Both the position numbers and the translations under genes were made by a program. From assembly GCA_963726575.1 (NCBI GenBank), contig CAVSCR010000007.1, positions 496,001-560,000 on the forward strand: a DNA stretch of 64,000 nt. The letters are read 5' to 3'. Positions 44,298 through 55,370 of this stretch are shown here, piece by piece. The notes under the pieces were generated by a model. The model did not search any database. It saw nothing but the letters and a program-made list of their open reading frames with translations, and was not told the origin of the DNA. This stretch comes from CAVSCR01 sp963726575 (GTDB lineage Bacteria > Actinomycetota > Actinomycetes > JAHEKZ01). Numbering within the stretch: position 1 is the stretch's first letter; each line of letters begins with the position of its first letter.

Positions 44298-45055
44298 GAC
44301 GCGCTCCCATGGCTCAGGAGACCGTGGTCCAACGCACCTCGGATCGACATGACGGCGTCCTGTCGTTCCATCGAGCGCGCCTTCCGGAGGACGGCCCACA
44401 ACGTCGATCGCAGCAGCGCGGTTGGGTCGACGGCTCTCGTTCGCAGGGACGCCCACGCGGGCAGTTCCCGGGGATCGGCCACGACCAGGCTCGGGACGAG
44501 GTCCTCGTACTGGTCGCCCAGCGACCGGTTCTGTGGGTCCGGCAGGAGGATGACGAGGGTTCCCGTTGGCGTCGTGTCGACCTCGATGACCGCGAGATCT
44601 GGGCGGTGGTCGCGGAGCACGTCGATGATCTTGTAGACATCGCCGGCCCACACCCCCTTCTCCGCGGCGCCGACACGGCCCCGCCCGGCTTGTTCGACCG
44701 TCCTGGGAAGGACGTCGTCGACGACGATCACACTCGCGGCGTGGCAGTGCCGCTCGGTATTGATCACGTCTCGGAGCGTGAACTCGGCGAGGTGCCTGCC
44801 GTCGATGAACGCGAGGTCGAGGGGCTGCCCGGCAAGATGCGCGAACGGATGCCGACGTGCGAAGAACTCATCGCTCGTGGTGCGCACCAGATGAACGTCA
44901 CAGAGCAGCTCTTTGCTCACCGCGTAGAAGGGATCCACCCCGACGCTCGGCACGCGAGACAGCGTGAGGCTCTTGCCGGCGCTCACGCCGATCTCGAAGT
45001 ACGTGCGTGGTTGGAGTTGGTGATGGATCTTCGCGAGGAGCTGATGTTTCTTCAC
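44294..45055 (-). CDS. Class I SAM-dependent methyltransferase (Methyltransf_24-like)
   Basis: This 253-residue soluble methyltransferase has a SAM-binding motif YFEIGVSAGKSLTL near residue 19, LAFIDGRHLAEFTLRD near 80 and VIVVDDVLPR near 110. This type is frequent in polysaccharide and glycan-methylation clusters. The GTG start (MKKHQLL) follows the broken phosphotransferase fragment. It is translationally coupled to the glycosyltransferase and may O-methylate a sugar of the same polymer; this is inference from context. Confidence 0.82.
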   Translation of the reverse strand: MKKHQLLAKIHHQLQPRTYFEIGVSAGKSLTLSRVPSVGVDPFYAVSKELLCDVHLVRTTSDEFFARRHPFAHLAGQPLDLAFIDGRHLAEFTLRDVINTERHCHAASVIVVDDVLPRTVEQAGRGRVGAAEKGVWAGDVYKIIDVLRDHRPDLAVIEVDTTPTGTLVILLPDPQNRSLGDQYEDLVPSLVVADPRELPAWASLRTRAVDPTALLRSTLWAVLRKARSMERQDAVMSIRGALDHGLLSHGSAS

Positions 45056-45179
45056 GGTGGTCGATCGCCCTTTTCGCTTCTGCGGACGTGGGCCTCATGT
45101 GTGGTCGTCCCCCGCCGTCTCGATTCCGATGACGGAGCCGTTCTCCGGGGAAGCCCGCCTCGGCACCCTACCGAAGCCG

Positions 45180-45392
45180 TCACGACCCTGCGACGTCCGA
45201 GCCCCGGCCAGTCCGCGAGCGCAAGCACGGGCGGCTTGCGCCACGAGACCTGCGGCGTCGGATCGGCGCCAATGACATTGCCGCGACCTCGACATCGGTG
45301 CGCGTCTGATCGGTGTCGATCTTCAGGAACACGTTTCCGACCCGTAGGGTCGCGCGCTCCTGATGGGTGACGACGACCTCGATCTCATACAC
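45180..45392 (-). pseudogene. Phosphotransferase (APH-like) N-terminal remnant
   Basis: The fragment starts GTG (MYEIEVVV) and reads HQERATLRVGNVFLKIDTDQT, whose middle (RATLRVGNVFLKID) looks like the start of small actinobacterial aminoglycoside-phosphotransferase-fold proteins. After MSLAPI the frame breaks: a missing base near 45261 would restore PTPQVSWRKPPVLALADWPG. Beyond about 45200 no recognisable sequence remains, and the usual 200 or more C-terminal residues are absent. So it is a truncated and frameshifted gene between tRNA-Leu and the polysaccharide block. The rest of 45056-45180 shows no other feature. Confidence 0.7.
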
Positions 45393-45437
45393 GTACCCAT
45401 CATCGACGCCCCGCTCGATCTTGTCGGTTCAGACACG

Positions 45438-45472
45438 AAACCCCCGACCACGTGTGCGTTGGTCGGGGGTTT
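45438..45472. terminator. Hairpin terminator downstream of tRNA-Leu
   Basis: AAACCCCCGACCA (45438-45450) and TGGTCGGGGGTTT (45460-45472) form a perfect 13-bp stem with a 9-base loop and T-tracts on both strands. It follows the tRNA-Leu gene on the minus strand. Confidence 0.88.
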
Positions 45473-45481
45473 GCGTTGTTG

Positions 45482-45565
45482 TGCGCGAGGGGGGAGTTGA
45501 ACCCCCACGCCCTTTCGGGCACACGGACCTGAACCGTGCGCGTCTGCCTATTCCGCCACTCGCGC
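45482..45565 (-). tRNA. tRNA-Leu (CAG)
   Basis: The minus strand folds as a class II tRNA: acceptor GCGCGAG with CTCGCGC, anticodon stem CACGG/CCGTG with loop TTCAGGT (anticodon CAG), long variable arm TGCCCGAAAGGGCG, and T-arm GGGGGTTCAACTCCCCC. The CCA end is not encoded. Confidence 0.95.
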
Positions 45566-45763
45566 GTGGACCCGCAACTGACCCCAGAACGGGCTGGAGC
45601 AGGCTAGCACGCAGCGGACGACCCGCCCGAGCCGACAAGATCAACTCCGCGGAGGGTCCCGCCGCGCTCGACGCATCGTCCTCACAGCAGCGCGGTTTAC
45701 GATCAGGGCGTTGCCAAGCAACACCGCGGCCGCCGGCCGCGACCGATGCGATGGAGGTGTGGT

Positions 45764-46432
45764 GTGGGCGTCCTCGACGAATTCGAGCAGCGCCTGCGCC
45801 GTCGGGTCAACGTTCCGTTCGCGCGGATGTTCAAGTCGAACGTGCAGCCGGTCGAGATCGCCTCGGCGCTGCAGCGTGAGTGCGACGACAAGGCTGCAAT
45901 CGTGAGTCGCGGCCGCACCATCGTCCCCAACGCCTTCACCGTGGAACTGAGCCCGACCGACTACGCCCGCCTGGCCGGCTACGCCGAACCGCTCGGGGCC
46001 GAATTGGCCGACGTCGTACGTGAGCACGCCGCGCAGAGTCGCTACAGCTTCGTGGGCCCGCTGACCGTGGCGCTCACCGACGCCGACGACCTCTACACCG
46101 GTGTCTTCCGAGTGATCGGCGACGCCGTGCCGGGCGAGGTGCCGCCCGAGCCGAGTCTTCGTCATGCCCGACTGGAGCTGCCGGACCGCAAGGTCGAGCT
46201 GACGAACGACCAGACCGTGCTCGGCCGCAGCTCCGAGGCCGACCTCCAGCTGGACGACCCGGGGATCTCCCGACGCCATGCGGTGCTGCGGCTCACCCCG
46301 GTGCCTGCCATCACCGATCTCGGCTCGACGAACGGCACCCTCGTCAACGGCCAGCGCGTCACCGAGGCAGACCTGTCCGACGGTGCCACGATCACCCTCG
46401 GGGAGACGACCCTCGTCTTCCGACAGGACTAG
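45764..46432 (+). CDS. fhaA: FhaA-type protein (DUF3662 and FHA domain)
   Basis: This 222-residue protein has an N-terminal DUF3662 domain (VGVLDEFEQRLRRRV onward) and a C-terminal FHA domain with VLGRSSEADLQLDDPGISRRH and DLGSTNGTLVNG, which binds phosphothreonine. It lacks the long low-complexity linker of mycobacterial FhaA. The GTG at 45764 is preferred because GGAGG lies 6 bases before it. It begins the cell-wall signalling operon; partners are likely phosphorylated by PknB, encoded downstream. Confidence 0.92.
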   Translation: MGVLDEFEQRLRRRVNVPFARMFKSNVQPVEIASALQRECDDKAAIVSRGRTIVPNAFTVELSPTDYARLAGYAEPLGAELADVVREHAAQSRYSFVGPLTVALTDADDLYTGVFRVIGDAVPGEVPPEPSLRHARLELPDRKVELTNDQTVLGRSSEADLQLDDPGISRRHAVLRLTPVPAITDLGSTNGTLVNGQRVTEADLSDGATITLGETTLVFRQD

Positions 46433-46440
46433 GCGGCCCG

Positions 46441-46908
46441 GTGTCTGAACTGACCCTGACCGTCTTGCGGCTGGGCTTCATCGCGGTGCTGTGGGTGTTC
46501 GTTCTGGCCGTGGCGGGCGTGATGCGCGCCGACCTGTTCGGGCAGCGGGTCAGCCAGCGCGCCAAGCCACCCAAGGCAAGTGCGCCAAGGCCCGCGACAC
46601 CGAAGGCCAAGCGCGGTACCGCCCGGACGCTGGTCGTGGTCGAGGGTGCGCTGGCCGGCACGCCGATCGCCCTGACCGATCAACCGGTGACCATCGGGCG
46701 CGCGCCCGACTCCACGTTGGTGCTCGACGACGACTACGTCTCCTCGCGGCACGCCCGCCTGATGCCGCAGCAGGGTCGGTGGCTGATCGAGGACATGGGT
46801 TCGACCAACGGCACCTACCTCGACCGTGCGCGGGTGAGCGTGCCGACCGTCGTTCCGCTCGGCACTCCGATCCGGATCGGCAAGACCGTGCTGGAGCTGC
46901 GCAAGTGA
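46441..46908 (+). CDS. fhaB: FhaB-type membrane-anchored FHA protein
   Basis: This 155-residue protein has an N-terminal membrane helix (about 8-29), a basic Pro/Lys/Ala linker and a C-terminal FHA domain (VTIGRAPDSTLVLDDDYVSSRH; DMGSTNGTYLD). Only short landmarks are quoted. In mycobacteria the homologue (FipA/FhaB) docks on the kinase and division proteins. It lies 8 bases after fhaA, and its stop overlaps the pstP start (GTGA). Confidence 0.92.
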   Translation: MSELTLTVLRLGFIAVLWVFVLAVAGVMRADLFGQRVSQRAKPPKASAPRPATPKAKRGTARTLVVVEGALAGTPIALTDQPVTIGRAPDSTLVLDDDYVSSRHARLMPQQGRWLIEDMGSTNGTYLDRARVSVPTVVPLGTPIRIGKTVLELRK

Positions 46909-48152
46909 GCCTGGCCCTGCGCTACGCCGTGCGCTCCGACGTCGGGCTGGCCCGCGAGGAGAACGAGGACTCCGCGTACGCCGGTCCCCACGTGCTGGTG
47001 ATCGCCGACGGCATGGGTGGGGCGGCCGCGGGTGAGGTCGCCAGCTCGGTGGCCGTCGCCACGATTGCGCGGCTCGACGAGGAGGGCTCCGGGACCGACC
47101 TGATCGGACCGCTGCGCGAGGCGGTCGAGGACACGCAGGCACAGTTGGCCGTGCTGGTCGACGCCGAACCGGCGCTGGCCGGAATGGGCACCACGATCAC
47201 AGCCACCTTGGCCAGTGAAGGCCGGCTGGGCCTGATCCACATCGGCGACTCACGGGCCTACCTCCTGCGCTCAGGTGCGCTGGAGCGGATGACGCACGAT
47301 CACACCCTCGTCCAGAGCCTGATCGATGCCGGCCGGCTGACCGAGGCCGAGGCTCGGGTCCACCCGCAACGCGCCGTGGTCACCCGTGCCGTCGACGGCG
47401 GAAGCGACGTATCTCCCGACGTCTCGGTGCGGGAGATGTTCGAGGGCGATCGACTATTGCTGTGCTCTGACGGGTTGAGTGGCGTGGTCAGCGACGACAC
47501 CATCGCCACGACGCTGCAGACGCATGCGAGCCCGGGCGACGCGGCCGACTCACTCATCGACCTCGCCCTACGAGCCGGCGGACCGGACAACATCACGTGC
47601 ATCGTGGCCGACGTCGTCAGCGACGACGACTCACCGCCGCAACAGCCGACTGCCGTCGGCGCAGTCAGTGCCGACCGCGCCTCACGCCGTCTCGGTGTCC
47701 CCGACTCCCCGGCACTGCGGGCCGCCCGTCTCGTGCACGGTGACCCTGACACCGCCATCACTGACACCACGGCCAGCAAGCCGCGCCACCGACGCCGCAC
47801 GGCCTCCCTGATCGCCGTCGGGCTGCTGATCGGCCTCGCGATCGGCGGCGTCGTGAGCTGGTACTTCTGGGCACAGCAGCAGTACTACGTGGGCGCGTCT
47901 CCCGACGGTTCAGTCGTCACGATCTACCGCGGGCCCTCCCAGCAGCTGTTCGGCCTCAATCTCGCCAGCGCCGTCGAGACCACGGACATCGCGGTGTCGT
48001 CGCTACCGGAGTACGAGCGCGACGAGCTCACCAACACCATCGGGGCCAGCGGCCGTTCCGACGCCGACCGGATCGTGGCGCGGCTGCGGACCGAAGCGGA
48101 GCAGTGTCTGACGGCGACCCCTGTACCGGCCGGCTGCCCGGGAGCTCCATGA
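46905..48152 (+). CDS. pstP: PP2C-family Ser/Thr phosphatase
   Basis: This 415-residue phosphatase opposes PknB. The cytosolic PP2C domain (about 1-240) has NEDSAY, VIADGMGG, GMGTT, HIGDSRAYLLR, LCSDGLSG and GGPDNIT, so all metal-binding aspartates are present. A Pro/Ala linker, one membrane helix (about 300-325) and a 90-residue extracytoplasmic tail follow. The GTG start overlaps the fhaB stop, and its stop overlaps the rodA start. Confidence 0.95.
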   Translation: MSLALRYAVRSDVGLAREENEDSAYAGPHVLVIADGMGGAAAGEVASSVAVATIARLDEEGSGTDLIGPLREAVEDTQAQLAVLVDAEPALAGMGTTITATLASEGRLGLIHIGDSRAYLLRSGALERMTHDHTLVQSLIDAGRLTEAEARVHPQRAVVTRAVDGGSDVSPDVSVREMFEGDRLLLCSDGLSGVVSDDTIATTLQTHASPGDAADSLIDLALRAGGPDNITCIVADVVSDDDSPPQQPTAVGAVSADRASRRLGVPDSPALRAARLVHGDPDTAITDTTASKPRHRRRTASLIAVGLLIGLAIGGVVSWYFWAQQQYYVGASPDGSVVTIYRGPSQQLFGLNLASAVETTDIAVSSLPEYERDELTNTIGASGRSDADRIVARLRTEAEQCLTATPVPAGCPGAP

Positions 48153-49588
48153 GTGCGGCGAGCGCGGCTGCAGCCGTCGGCCCGTCGACAGGAACTGCCA
48201 CGGGAACCGCGACCGTGACGACCCGTCGTCCGCGCCGCCGCCGCAACACCGAGGCGCTGCTGCTGCTGGGTGCCTACGGCGTGTGCCTGCTGGCCTTCGC
48301 CCAGGTGTCGCTGGTCATGGACTCCCGCCTGAACACGGCCTTCTATGTGTTCGCAGTGGTCATCGCGATCTCCTACGCGACCACTCACGTCGCGGTACGT
48401 CGTCTCGCCGCGTCGGCCGACCCCGTGCTGCTCCCCGCTGTTGCCCTGCTCAATGGTCTTGGCCTGACGATGATCTACCGCCTCGACCGAGCCGACGGCC
48501 GCACCGGCCTCACCGCCGACTCCGACTTCTCCGCCCAGCTGGGCTGGACCGTGCTCGGAGTGGTGCTGTTCATCGTTGTGCTGCTGCTGGTGCGGGAGCC
48601 ACGCATCCTGCAGCGCTACACGTACACCGCCGGCTTCATCGGGCTCGGGCTGCTCATCCTGCCGTTGGTCCCTGGCATCGGTGTCGAGATCAACGGCGCC
48701 CGCATCTGGGTCCGGATTCCGCTGCCGCGCGACAGTCTGTCCTTCCAACCCGGCGAGTTGGCCAAGCTCTTCCTCATCGTGTTCTTCGCGGGTTACCTCG
48801 TGGAGAAGCGCGACGTCCTCGCACTGGCGCGCACGCGCGTGCTGGGCGTCGACGTCCCACGCGGCCGCGATCTCGGACCCATCGTGGTGGCCTGGCTGGC
48901 CAGCCTGGGCGTTCTGGTGTTCGAGCGCGACCTGGGTACTTCACTGCTGTTCTTCGGCGCTTTCGTCGCCATGCTCTACATCGCGACCGAGCGCTGGTCG
49001 TGGCTCGTGATCGGCGCTGTGCTGTTCATCGCCGGATCGACACTGGCGTACTTCCTGTTCGCCCACGTCCAGACCCGCTTCAGCGTCTGGCTGAACCCGT
49101 TCGCGGACGAAGCAGGCGCCGGCTACCAGATCGCCCAGAGCCTCTACGGGTTCGCCACCGGCGGCATCCTCGGCACCGGGCTCGGCCAGGGGTACCCCGA
49201 CTTCGTTCCGTACGCCAGCACCGACTTCATCGCCGCCTCCTTCGGGGAAGAACTCGGTCTTGCCGGCTTCATGGCATTGATGGTCCTCTACGCGATCACC
49301 GTGGAGCGCGGCTTCCGTACCTCACTGGCGGCACGCGATGCGTTCGGAAAGCTGCTGGCGGCGGGACTCTCCATCGAGGTGGGCCTGCAAGTGTTCGTCG
49401 TCGTCGGTGGCGTCACGCGACTGATACCGCTCACCGGGCTCACCACACCGTTCCTTTCCTACGGCGGCTCCTCGCTCGTGGCCAACTGGATGCTGATCGC
49501 CCTGCTCATGAGGATCAGCGACCACGCGCGTCGACCAGTGACGTCGTCGAGCGATGTCGCCTCATCGCCAGCGGCGGTGACATCGTGA
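48149..49588 (+). CDS. rodA: FtsW/RodA/SpoVE family glycosyltransferase
   Basis: This 479-residue polytopic membrane protein is a SEDS peptidoglycan polymerase with about 12 helices. The family signature SFQPGELAKLFLIVFFAGYL is near 205-225; RDLGTSLLFFGAF near 270 and GGSSLVANWMLIALL at the C-terminal end also match. The ATG at 48149 (MSAASAAAAVG) overlaps the pstP stop. It pairs with the penicillin-binding protein encoded next, as SEDS/PBP2-type pairs usually do. Confidence 0.94.
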   Translation: MSAASAAAAVGPSTGTATGTATVTTRRPRRRRNTEALLLLGAYGVCLLAFAQVSLVMDSRLNTAFYVFAVVIAISYATTHVAVRRLAASADPVLLPAVALLNGLGLTMIYRLDRADGRTGLTADSDFSAQLGWTVLGVVLFIVVLLLVREPRILQRYTYTAGFIGLGLLILPLVPGIGVEINGARIWVRIPLPRDSLSFQPGELAKLFLIVFFAGYLVEKRDVLALARTRVLGVDVPRGRDLGPIVVAWLASLGVLVFERDLGTSLLFFGAFVAMLYIATERWSWLVIGAVLFIAGSTLAYFLFAHVQTRFSVWLNPFADEAGAGYQIAQSLYGFATGGILGTGLGQGYPDFVPYASTDFIAASFGEELGLAGFMALMVLYAITVERGFRTSLAARDAFGKLLAAGLSIEVGLQVFVVVGGVTRLIPLTGLTTPFLSYGGSSLVANWMLIALLMRISDHARRPVTSSSDVASSPAAVTS

Positions 49589-51026
49589 ACACGACCGTCC
49601 GCCGCAGTGCCTTGGTCGTCGGTGCCCTGCTCACCGCACTGATGATCAACGCGACCTTGCTCGCGGTGGTGTTCGGCAACGACTACAAGAACCGCGATGG
49701 CAACGCGCGGTTGATCATCGCCGAGTACGACCACGAACGCGGGCCGATCGTCGTCGGGAGCCGCCCGATCGCTCGATCCGTCCCTACGACGGGACGTCTG
49801 AAGTACCAGCGCGTCTACCGTGATGGCCCGCTGTTCGCTCCGGCGACCGGCTACTACTCCCTCTACGGCGCCACGGGCATCGAGAAGGCGGCCAACCCCT
49901 TGCTGTCCGGAACCGACGACCGACTTTTCGTCGACCGTCTGAACACGTTGCTCTCTGGTCGACAACCCCGCGGTGGCAGCGTCACGCTGACGCTCAACGC
50001 GGCCGCGCAGCAGGCAGCATTCGACGGCCTCAACGGCCAGCGTGGGGCGGTGGTGGCGCTCGACCCGCGCACCGGGGCCATCCTCGCCATGGTCTCGTCG
50101 CCGTCGTTCGACCCGAATCTGCTCGCCTCGCACGACCCGGCCAAGGTGAGCGCTGCGTACGACCGACTGGTGGCAGACCCGCGCGACCCGCTGCTGAACC
50201 GACCGATCCAACAGACCTACCCACCCGGCTCGCTCTTCAAGGTCGTCGTCGCTGCCGCCGCCTTGTCCAGTGGCAAGTTCACCCCGCAGACGGTGGTGCC
50301 CGGCCCGGCTGTGCTCAACCTCCCGCAGACCACGGCCGACCTGCCCAACTACGACGGGCTCCCCTGTCTGGGCGGGTCGCTGACACTGGCGCAGGCGTTG
50401 GCCATCTCCTGCAACACCGCGTTCGCCCACGTGGGCCTGGTGCTGGGGGCCGATGCCCTCCGCGCCCAGGCCGAGAAGTTCGGCTTCAACCACGCCTTCC
50501 AGGTCCCGCTTCCTGTCGTCCCGAGCATCTTCCCGCCAGACCTGAACGCCCCAGAGACGGCGCAGAGCGCCATCGGCCAGTTCGACGTTCGCGCGACGGC
50601 ACTGCAGATGGCGATGGTCGGAGCCGGCGTCGCGAACAACGGAGTGGTCATGAACCCGTACCTCGTCGCCGAGGAGCGAGCGCCTGACCTGTCGACGCTG
50701 TCCGTGACCCAGCCGTCGATGTTCTCGCGGGCGATGACTCCGGAGGCCGCGGCCGAGCTGACCGACATGATGGTGGGCGTGGTGACCAACGGCACGGGAG
50801 GGAACGCCGCCATTCCCGGAATCAGCGTGGCCGGCAAGACCGGCACGGCAGAGACCGGACCGGTCGCGCCACCTCACGTCTGGTTCCTGGCCTTCGCGCC
50901 CGCCGACAACCCCCGCGTTGCAGTGGCAGTGATCGTGGAGAACGGCGGTCGACTCGGGAACGCCGCAACTGGAGGAGCAGTGGCAGCACCCATTGCGCGA
51001 TCGGTCATGGAGGCGGTGCTCGGGTC

Positions 51027-51030
<4 letters not shown>
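49585..51030 (+). CDS. pbpA: Penicillin-binding protein (PbpA-type transpeptidase)
   Basis: This 481-residue class B-like PBP has one N-terminal membrane helix (about 8-30), a short non-catalytic region and a transpeptidase domain. The three active-site motifs are visible: PGSLFK near 215 (SxxK), SCNT near 275 (SxN) and GKTGTAE near 415. The GTG start overlaps the rodA stop. It cross-links peptidoglycan outside the membrane, probably in complex with RodA. Confidence 0.95.
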
Positions 51031-52724
<1,694 letters not shown>

Positions 52725-52736
52725 GCAACGCGCGCG

Positions 52737-53360
52737 TCAACGGCTGACGACGGGAGCCAGTCCGGCGGCTCGTTCGCGCGCGGCCGGATCTCCGCACACC
52801 GTCAACCAGTTCGCCAGTAGCTGATGACCGAACTGGGTCAGTACCGACTCGGGGTGGAACTGCACACCCTCGACCGTGAGCTCGCGGTGCCGCAGCGCCA
52901 TGACGACGCCCGAGGCCGTCGTCCCGGTGACGTCGAGGACGTCGGGTACGGAGTCCGGCGCAACGGCAAGGGAGTGGTACCGCGTTGCCGTGAACGGATC
53001 GGGCAGCCCGGCGAGCACGCCCTGACCGTGGTGGTGCACCTCACTGGTCTTGCCGTGCAGCAGTTCCGGCGCCCGCTCGACGCGCGCTCCGTAGGCCACC
53101 GCGATCGCCTGCAACCCGAGGCACACCCCGAAGATGGGCACTGTCCCCGCAGCAGCGGACACCAGCGGCACACAGACGCCGGCCAGCTCGGGCACACCAG
53201 GACCGGGGCTGAGGAGCACGCCGTCGAAGTCGCTGACCGCGTCGAGGTCGACCTCGTCGTTGCGCAAGACGGTGCAGTCGGCCCCCAGTTGCGCCAGGTA
53301 TTGCACCAGGTTGTAGACGAAGCTGTCGTAGTTGTCGACCACGAGGATGCGCGAGGACAT
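52737..53360 (-). CDS. Anthranilate/aminodeoxychorismate synthase glutaminase subunit
   Basis: This 207-residue class I glutamine amidotransferase provides ammonia to a chorismate-using partner (TrpE or PabB). VDNYDSFVYNLVQYLAQLG is the family N-terminus. The nucleophile is in FGVCLGLQAIA near 80; EGVQFHPESVLT near 170 supplies His and Glu. Whether it serves tryptophan or folate synthesis (trpG or pabA) cannot be decided; many actinobacteria use one for both. It is convergent with pknB. Confidence 0.93.
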   Translation of the reverse strand: MSSRILVVDNYDSFVYNLVQYLAQLGADCTVLRNDEVDLDAVSDFDGVLLSPGPGVPELAGVCVPLVSAAAGTVPIFGVCLGLQAIAVAYGARVERAPELLHGKTSEVHHHGQGVLAGLPDPFTATRYHSLAVAPDSVPDVLDVTGTTASGVVMALRHRELTVEGVQFHPESVLTQFGHQLLANWLTVCGDPAARERAAGLAPVVSR

Positions 53361-53372
53361 GATGCGGGCAGC

Positions 53373-53546
53373 CTACGGCGCGGGCACGGCGACGCCCACC
53401 GTCACCTGGTTGAACGGCAGGTGCGGGTCCAACCACGGGAACACGACCAGGAACAGGAACGCCACGACACCCACGACGATCAGCAGGCACCCGACCACCC
53501 GAACCGAGGTCGAGCCGGGCAGATGGCGCCACAGCCAGGCGTACAC
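53373..53546 (-). CDS. Small single-helix membrane protein
   Basis: This product of about 57 residues has one hydrophobic helix (VVGCLLIVVGVVAFLFLVVF) and a short Pro-rich exterior tail. The GTG at 53546 lies just after the sortase stop; the upstream in-frame codons overlap sortase and are unlikely to be used. Similar small proteins occur beside class E sortases in actinobacteria, but no function is known. Confidence 0.7.
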   Translation of the reverse strand: MYAWLWRHLPGSTSVRVVGCLLIVVGVVAFLFLVVFPWLDPHLPFNQVTVGVAVPAP

Positions 53547-53550
53547 GGCG

Positions 53551-54210
53551 TCAGGCCCCTGCGACGTCAGCGGGCGGTTGTCCCGGTGCCGAGGTGCGCA
53601 CCAGCACACCGTGCAGGATCAAACGTGCATATGACGCCCAGCGGGGGCTGCAGGTCGTCAACGTGATCAGGCGTTGCTGCGGCACGGCCGCCGGCTGTCC
53701 CGGCACCGCAGCGATCACCGCAACATCGGTCGGTGCCACGATGTGCACGTCGGTGATCTGGTAGACGAACCACGACTGTGCCGTGCGCACGATCACGTCG
53801 TCGCCGCGGCCGACGCGGTCCAGATAGGCGAACGGCTCCCCGTTGGTGGCGCGGTGTCCCGCGACGGCGAAGTTCCCGACCTCGCCGGGCATGGCACTGC
53901 TCGGGTAGTGGCCGACACCTTCGGCTAGGTCGGCGAGGGTGACCCCCTGGATCACCGGACGGCTCCAGTGCTGACCCAACGCGGGGATGTACATCATCGC
54001 GAACGCCTGCCCGGGCGGGACCGGTTGGCTCTGGCCACCGCCTGACGGAGTGCGCGCGAACTGCTCGAGGAGTCGCTGGGTCTGCGCCGTCACCGCGCGG
54101 TTGGCCACGACATCGGTCCACCACAGCTGGTAGGTGACGAACAGCAGGGCCACTGCGCCGAGGGTGATCAGCGCCTCACCGGTACCGCGCACGACGGTCC
54201 GCAACTTCAC
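53551..54210 (-). CDS. Class E sortase
   Basis: This 219-residue transpeptidase has an N-terminal membrane anchor (about 10-28). The catalytic triad is visible: His in FAVAGHRATN near 118, Cys in ITLTTCSP near 187 and Arg in YARLILHG near 197. TLTTC with this downstream pattern fits class E enzymes of high-GC Gram-positives. It anchors surface proteins to the wall; no LPXTG-type substrate is seen in this window. Its GTG start overlaps the DUF881 stop. Confidence 0.92.
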   Translation of the reverse strand: MKLRTVVRGTGEALITLGAVALLFVTYQLWWTDVVANRAVTAQTQRLLEQFARTPSGGGQSQPVPPGQAFAMMYIPALGQHWSRPVIQGVTLADLAEGVGHYPSSAMPGEVGNFAVAGHRATNGEPFAYLDRVGRGDDVIVRTAQSWFVYQITDVHIVAPTDVAVIAAVPGQPAAVPQQRLITLTTCSPRWASYARLILHGVLVRTSAPGQPPADVAGA

Positions 54211-54947
54211 CGAACCTCGCCCGGCGGAGCTGGCACACCCGCGTGCTGCAGCTCCACGGTGCCGTCATAGGCGGGAGCGATGACGACGCGCTGCGCGTCA
54301 GCCTGGTAGCCAAGGCCCACGAGCTGAGCGCGCCGTTCGTAGTCGCGCACCTGAGCCGAGGCGTTGAGTGCAGTCTGCAATTGCTCCGGCACGCCGACGG
54401 CAGCGATCAGGTACGGCGGTGAGTAGACCCGGCCCTGGAGGATCAAGGTGTTACCGACGCAGCGCACCGCGCTGGTCGAGATCAACCGTTGGTCCATGAC
54501 CGTGACGGCCTGCGCGTGAGCGCTCCAGAGGGCGTTGATCACGGCGGCCACGTCCTGCTGGTGCACGACGTAGTCGTCGGGTGCGTATCCAGGAGGTAGA
54601 CCCTCACTGGGCAGCGGGGCGTCGGTCAGGGTCACCGACAGCCCTGGACCGCGCACAGTCGTGGAGCCGGCCGCTCGCGTCAGCCGCGCAAGGCTCAGCT
54701 TCTGGGCCGGTGACAGCACGGGACCGGCGGCCGCAGCCGCAGCGTCGACTTCGTCGCGCAGCCGGGCGACCTGATCCGACTGAGCCGCCACCCGGTCCTG
54801 CGAGGCCGAGACCAGGTCAGCGAGCTGGGTGCGGCGGTCCGGTCGCAGGTCGGCACCACCGAAGGAGCCCGAGGACACCGCCCCGGCCACGAAAGCGAAC
54901 CCGGCGAAGGCACCGACGACGAGCACTGCCCAGCGCCAGGCTGTCAC
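54207..54947 (-). CDS. DUF881 family membrane protein
   Basis: This 246-residue protein has an N-terminal membrane helix (about 7-25) followed by a coiled-coil stretch near 40-75. The extracytoplasmic DUF881 domain carries GPGLSVTLTDAP, VINALWSAHAQAVTVMDQRL and GRVYSPPYLIAAVG, quoted only as landmarks. The family is linked to cell-wall and division loci, function unknown. GGAAGGGG precedes the GTG start. It is divergent from crgA, as in mycobacteria. Confidence 0.9.
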   Translation of the reverse strand: MTAWRWAVLVVGAFAGFAFVAGAVSSGSFGGADLRPDRRTQLADLVSASQDRVAAQSDQVARLRDEVDAAAAAAGPVLSPAQKLSLARLTRAAGSTTVRGPGLSVTLTDAPLPSEGLPPGYAPDDYVVHQQDVAAVINALWSAHAQAVTVMDQRLISTSAVRCVGNTLILQGRVYSPPYLIAAVGVPEQLQTALNASAQVRDYERRAQLVGLGYQADAQRVVIAPAYDGTVELQHAGVPAPPGEVR

Positions 54948-55044
54948 CGCGTCCCCTTCCTGATCTCGCGGTTCTCGCCACTACGCTAGGTGATGAGGTC
55001 ATGCGACCCTGCTGACCGTCCGTCCCAGTTGGCCTGGAGCCCCG

Positions 55045-55308
55045 GTGCCCGAGTCACGCCGCCGCAAGAAGCCGGTCTATACCCCGCCGCCGGCCAAGCA
55101 ACCCACCAAACGCGCGCAGCAGGTGAGCCAACGGTGGGTGGCTCCCACGATGGTGACCCTGCTGCTCCTGGGGCTCCTCTACATCGTGGTCTTCTACCTG
55201 GCCGGCAGCTCGCTGCCGGTCATGAAGGACCTCCCGAACGTCGTCAACGTCCTGATCGGGTTCGGGTTCATCCTGGCCGGGTTCGGCGTGGCGACCCGCT
55301 GGCGCTAG
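55045..55308 (+). CDS. crgA: Cell division protein CrgA
   Basis: This 87-residue protein has a basic cytoplasmic N-terminus (PESRRRKKPVYTPPPAKQ) and two membrane helices (about 33-53 and 65-83) joined by a short loop. This is the CrgA (UPF0233) layout. In actinobacteria CrgA coordinates FtsZ, wall synthesis and PBPs at the septum. GGAG precedes the GTG start by 5 bases. Confidence 0.94.
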   Translation: MPESRRRKKPVYTPPPAKQPTKRAQQVSQRWVAPTMVTLLLLGLLYIVVFYLAGSSLPVMKDLPNVVNVLIGFGFILAGFGVATRWR

Positions 55309-55370
55309 CTCGACCGGCCACCTGCCGCCAAATCACAGGCGTGTAGTTCCTTCCACACTGGGGACAACTC

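Noticed and set aside
45482..45565. tRNA-Leu as the attachment site of an integrated element
   Set aside because: No integrase and no visible repeat of the tRNA end in the window; the flanking polysaccharide genes are ordinary.
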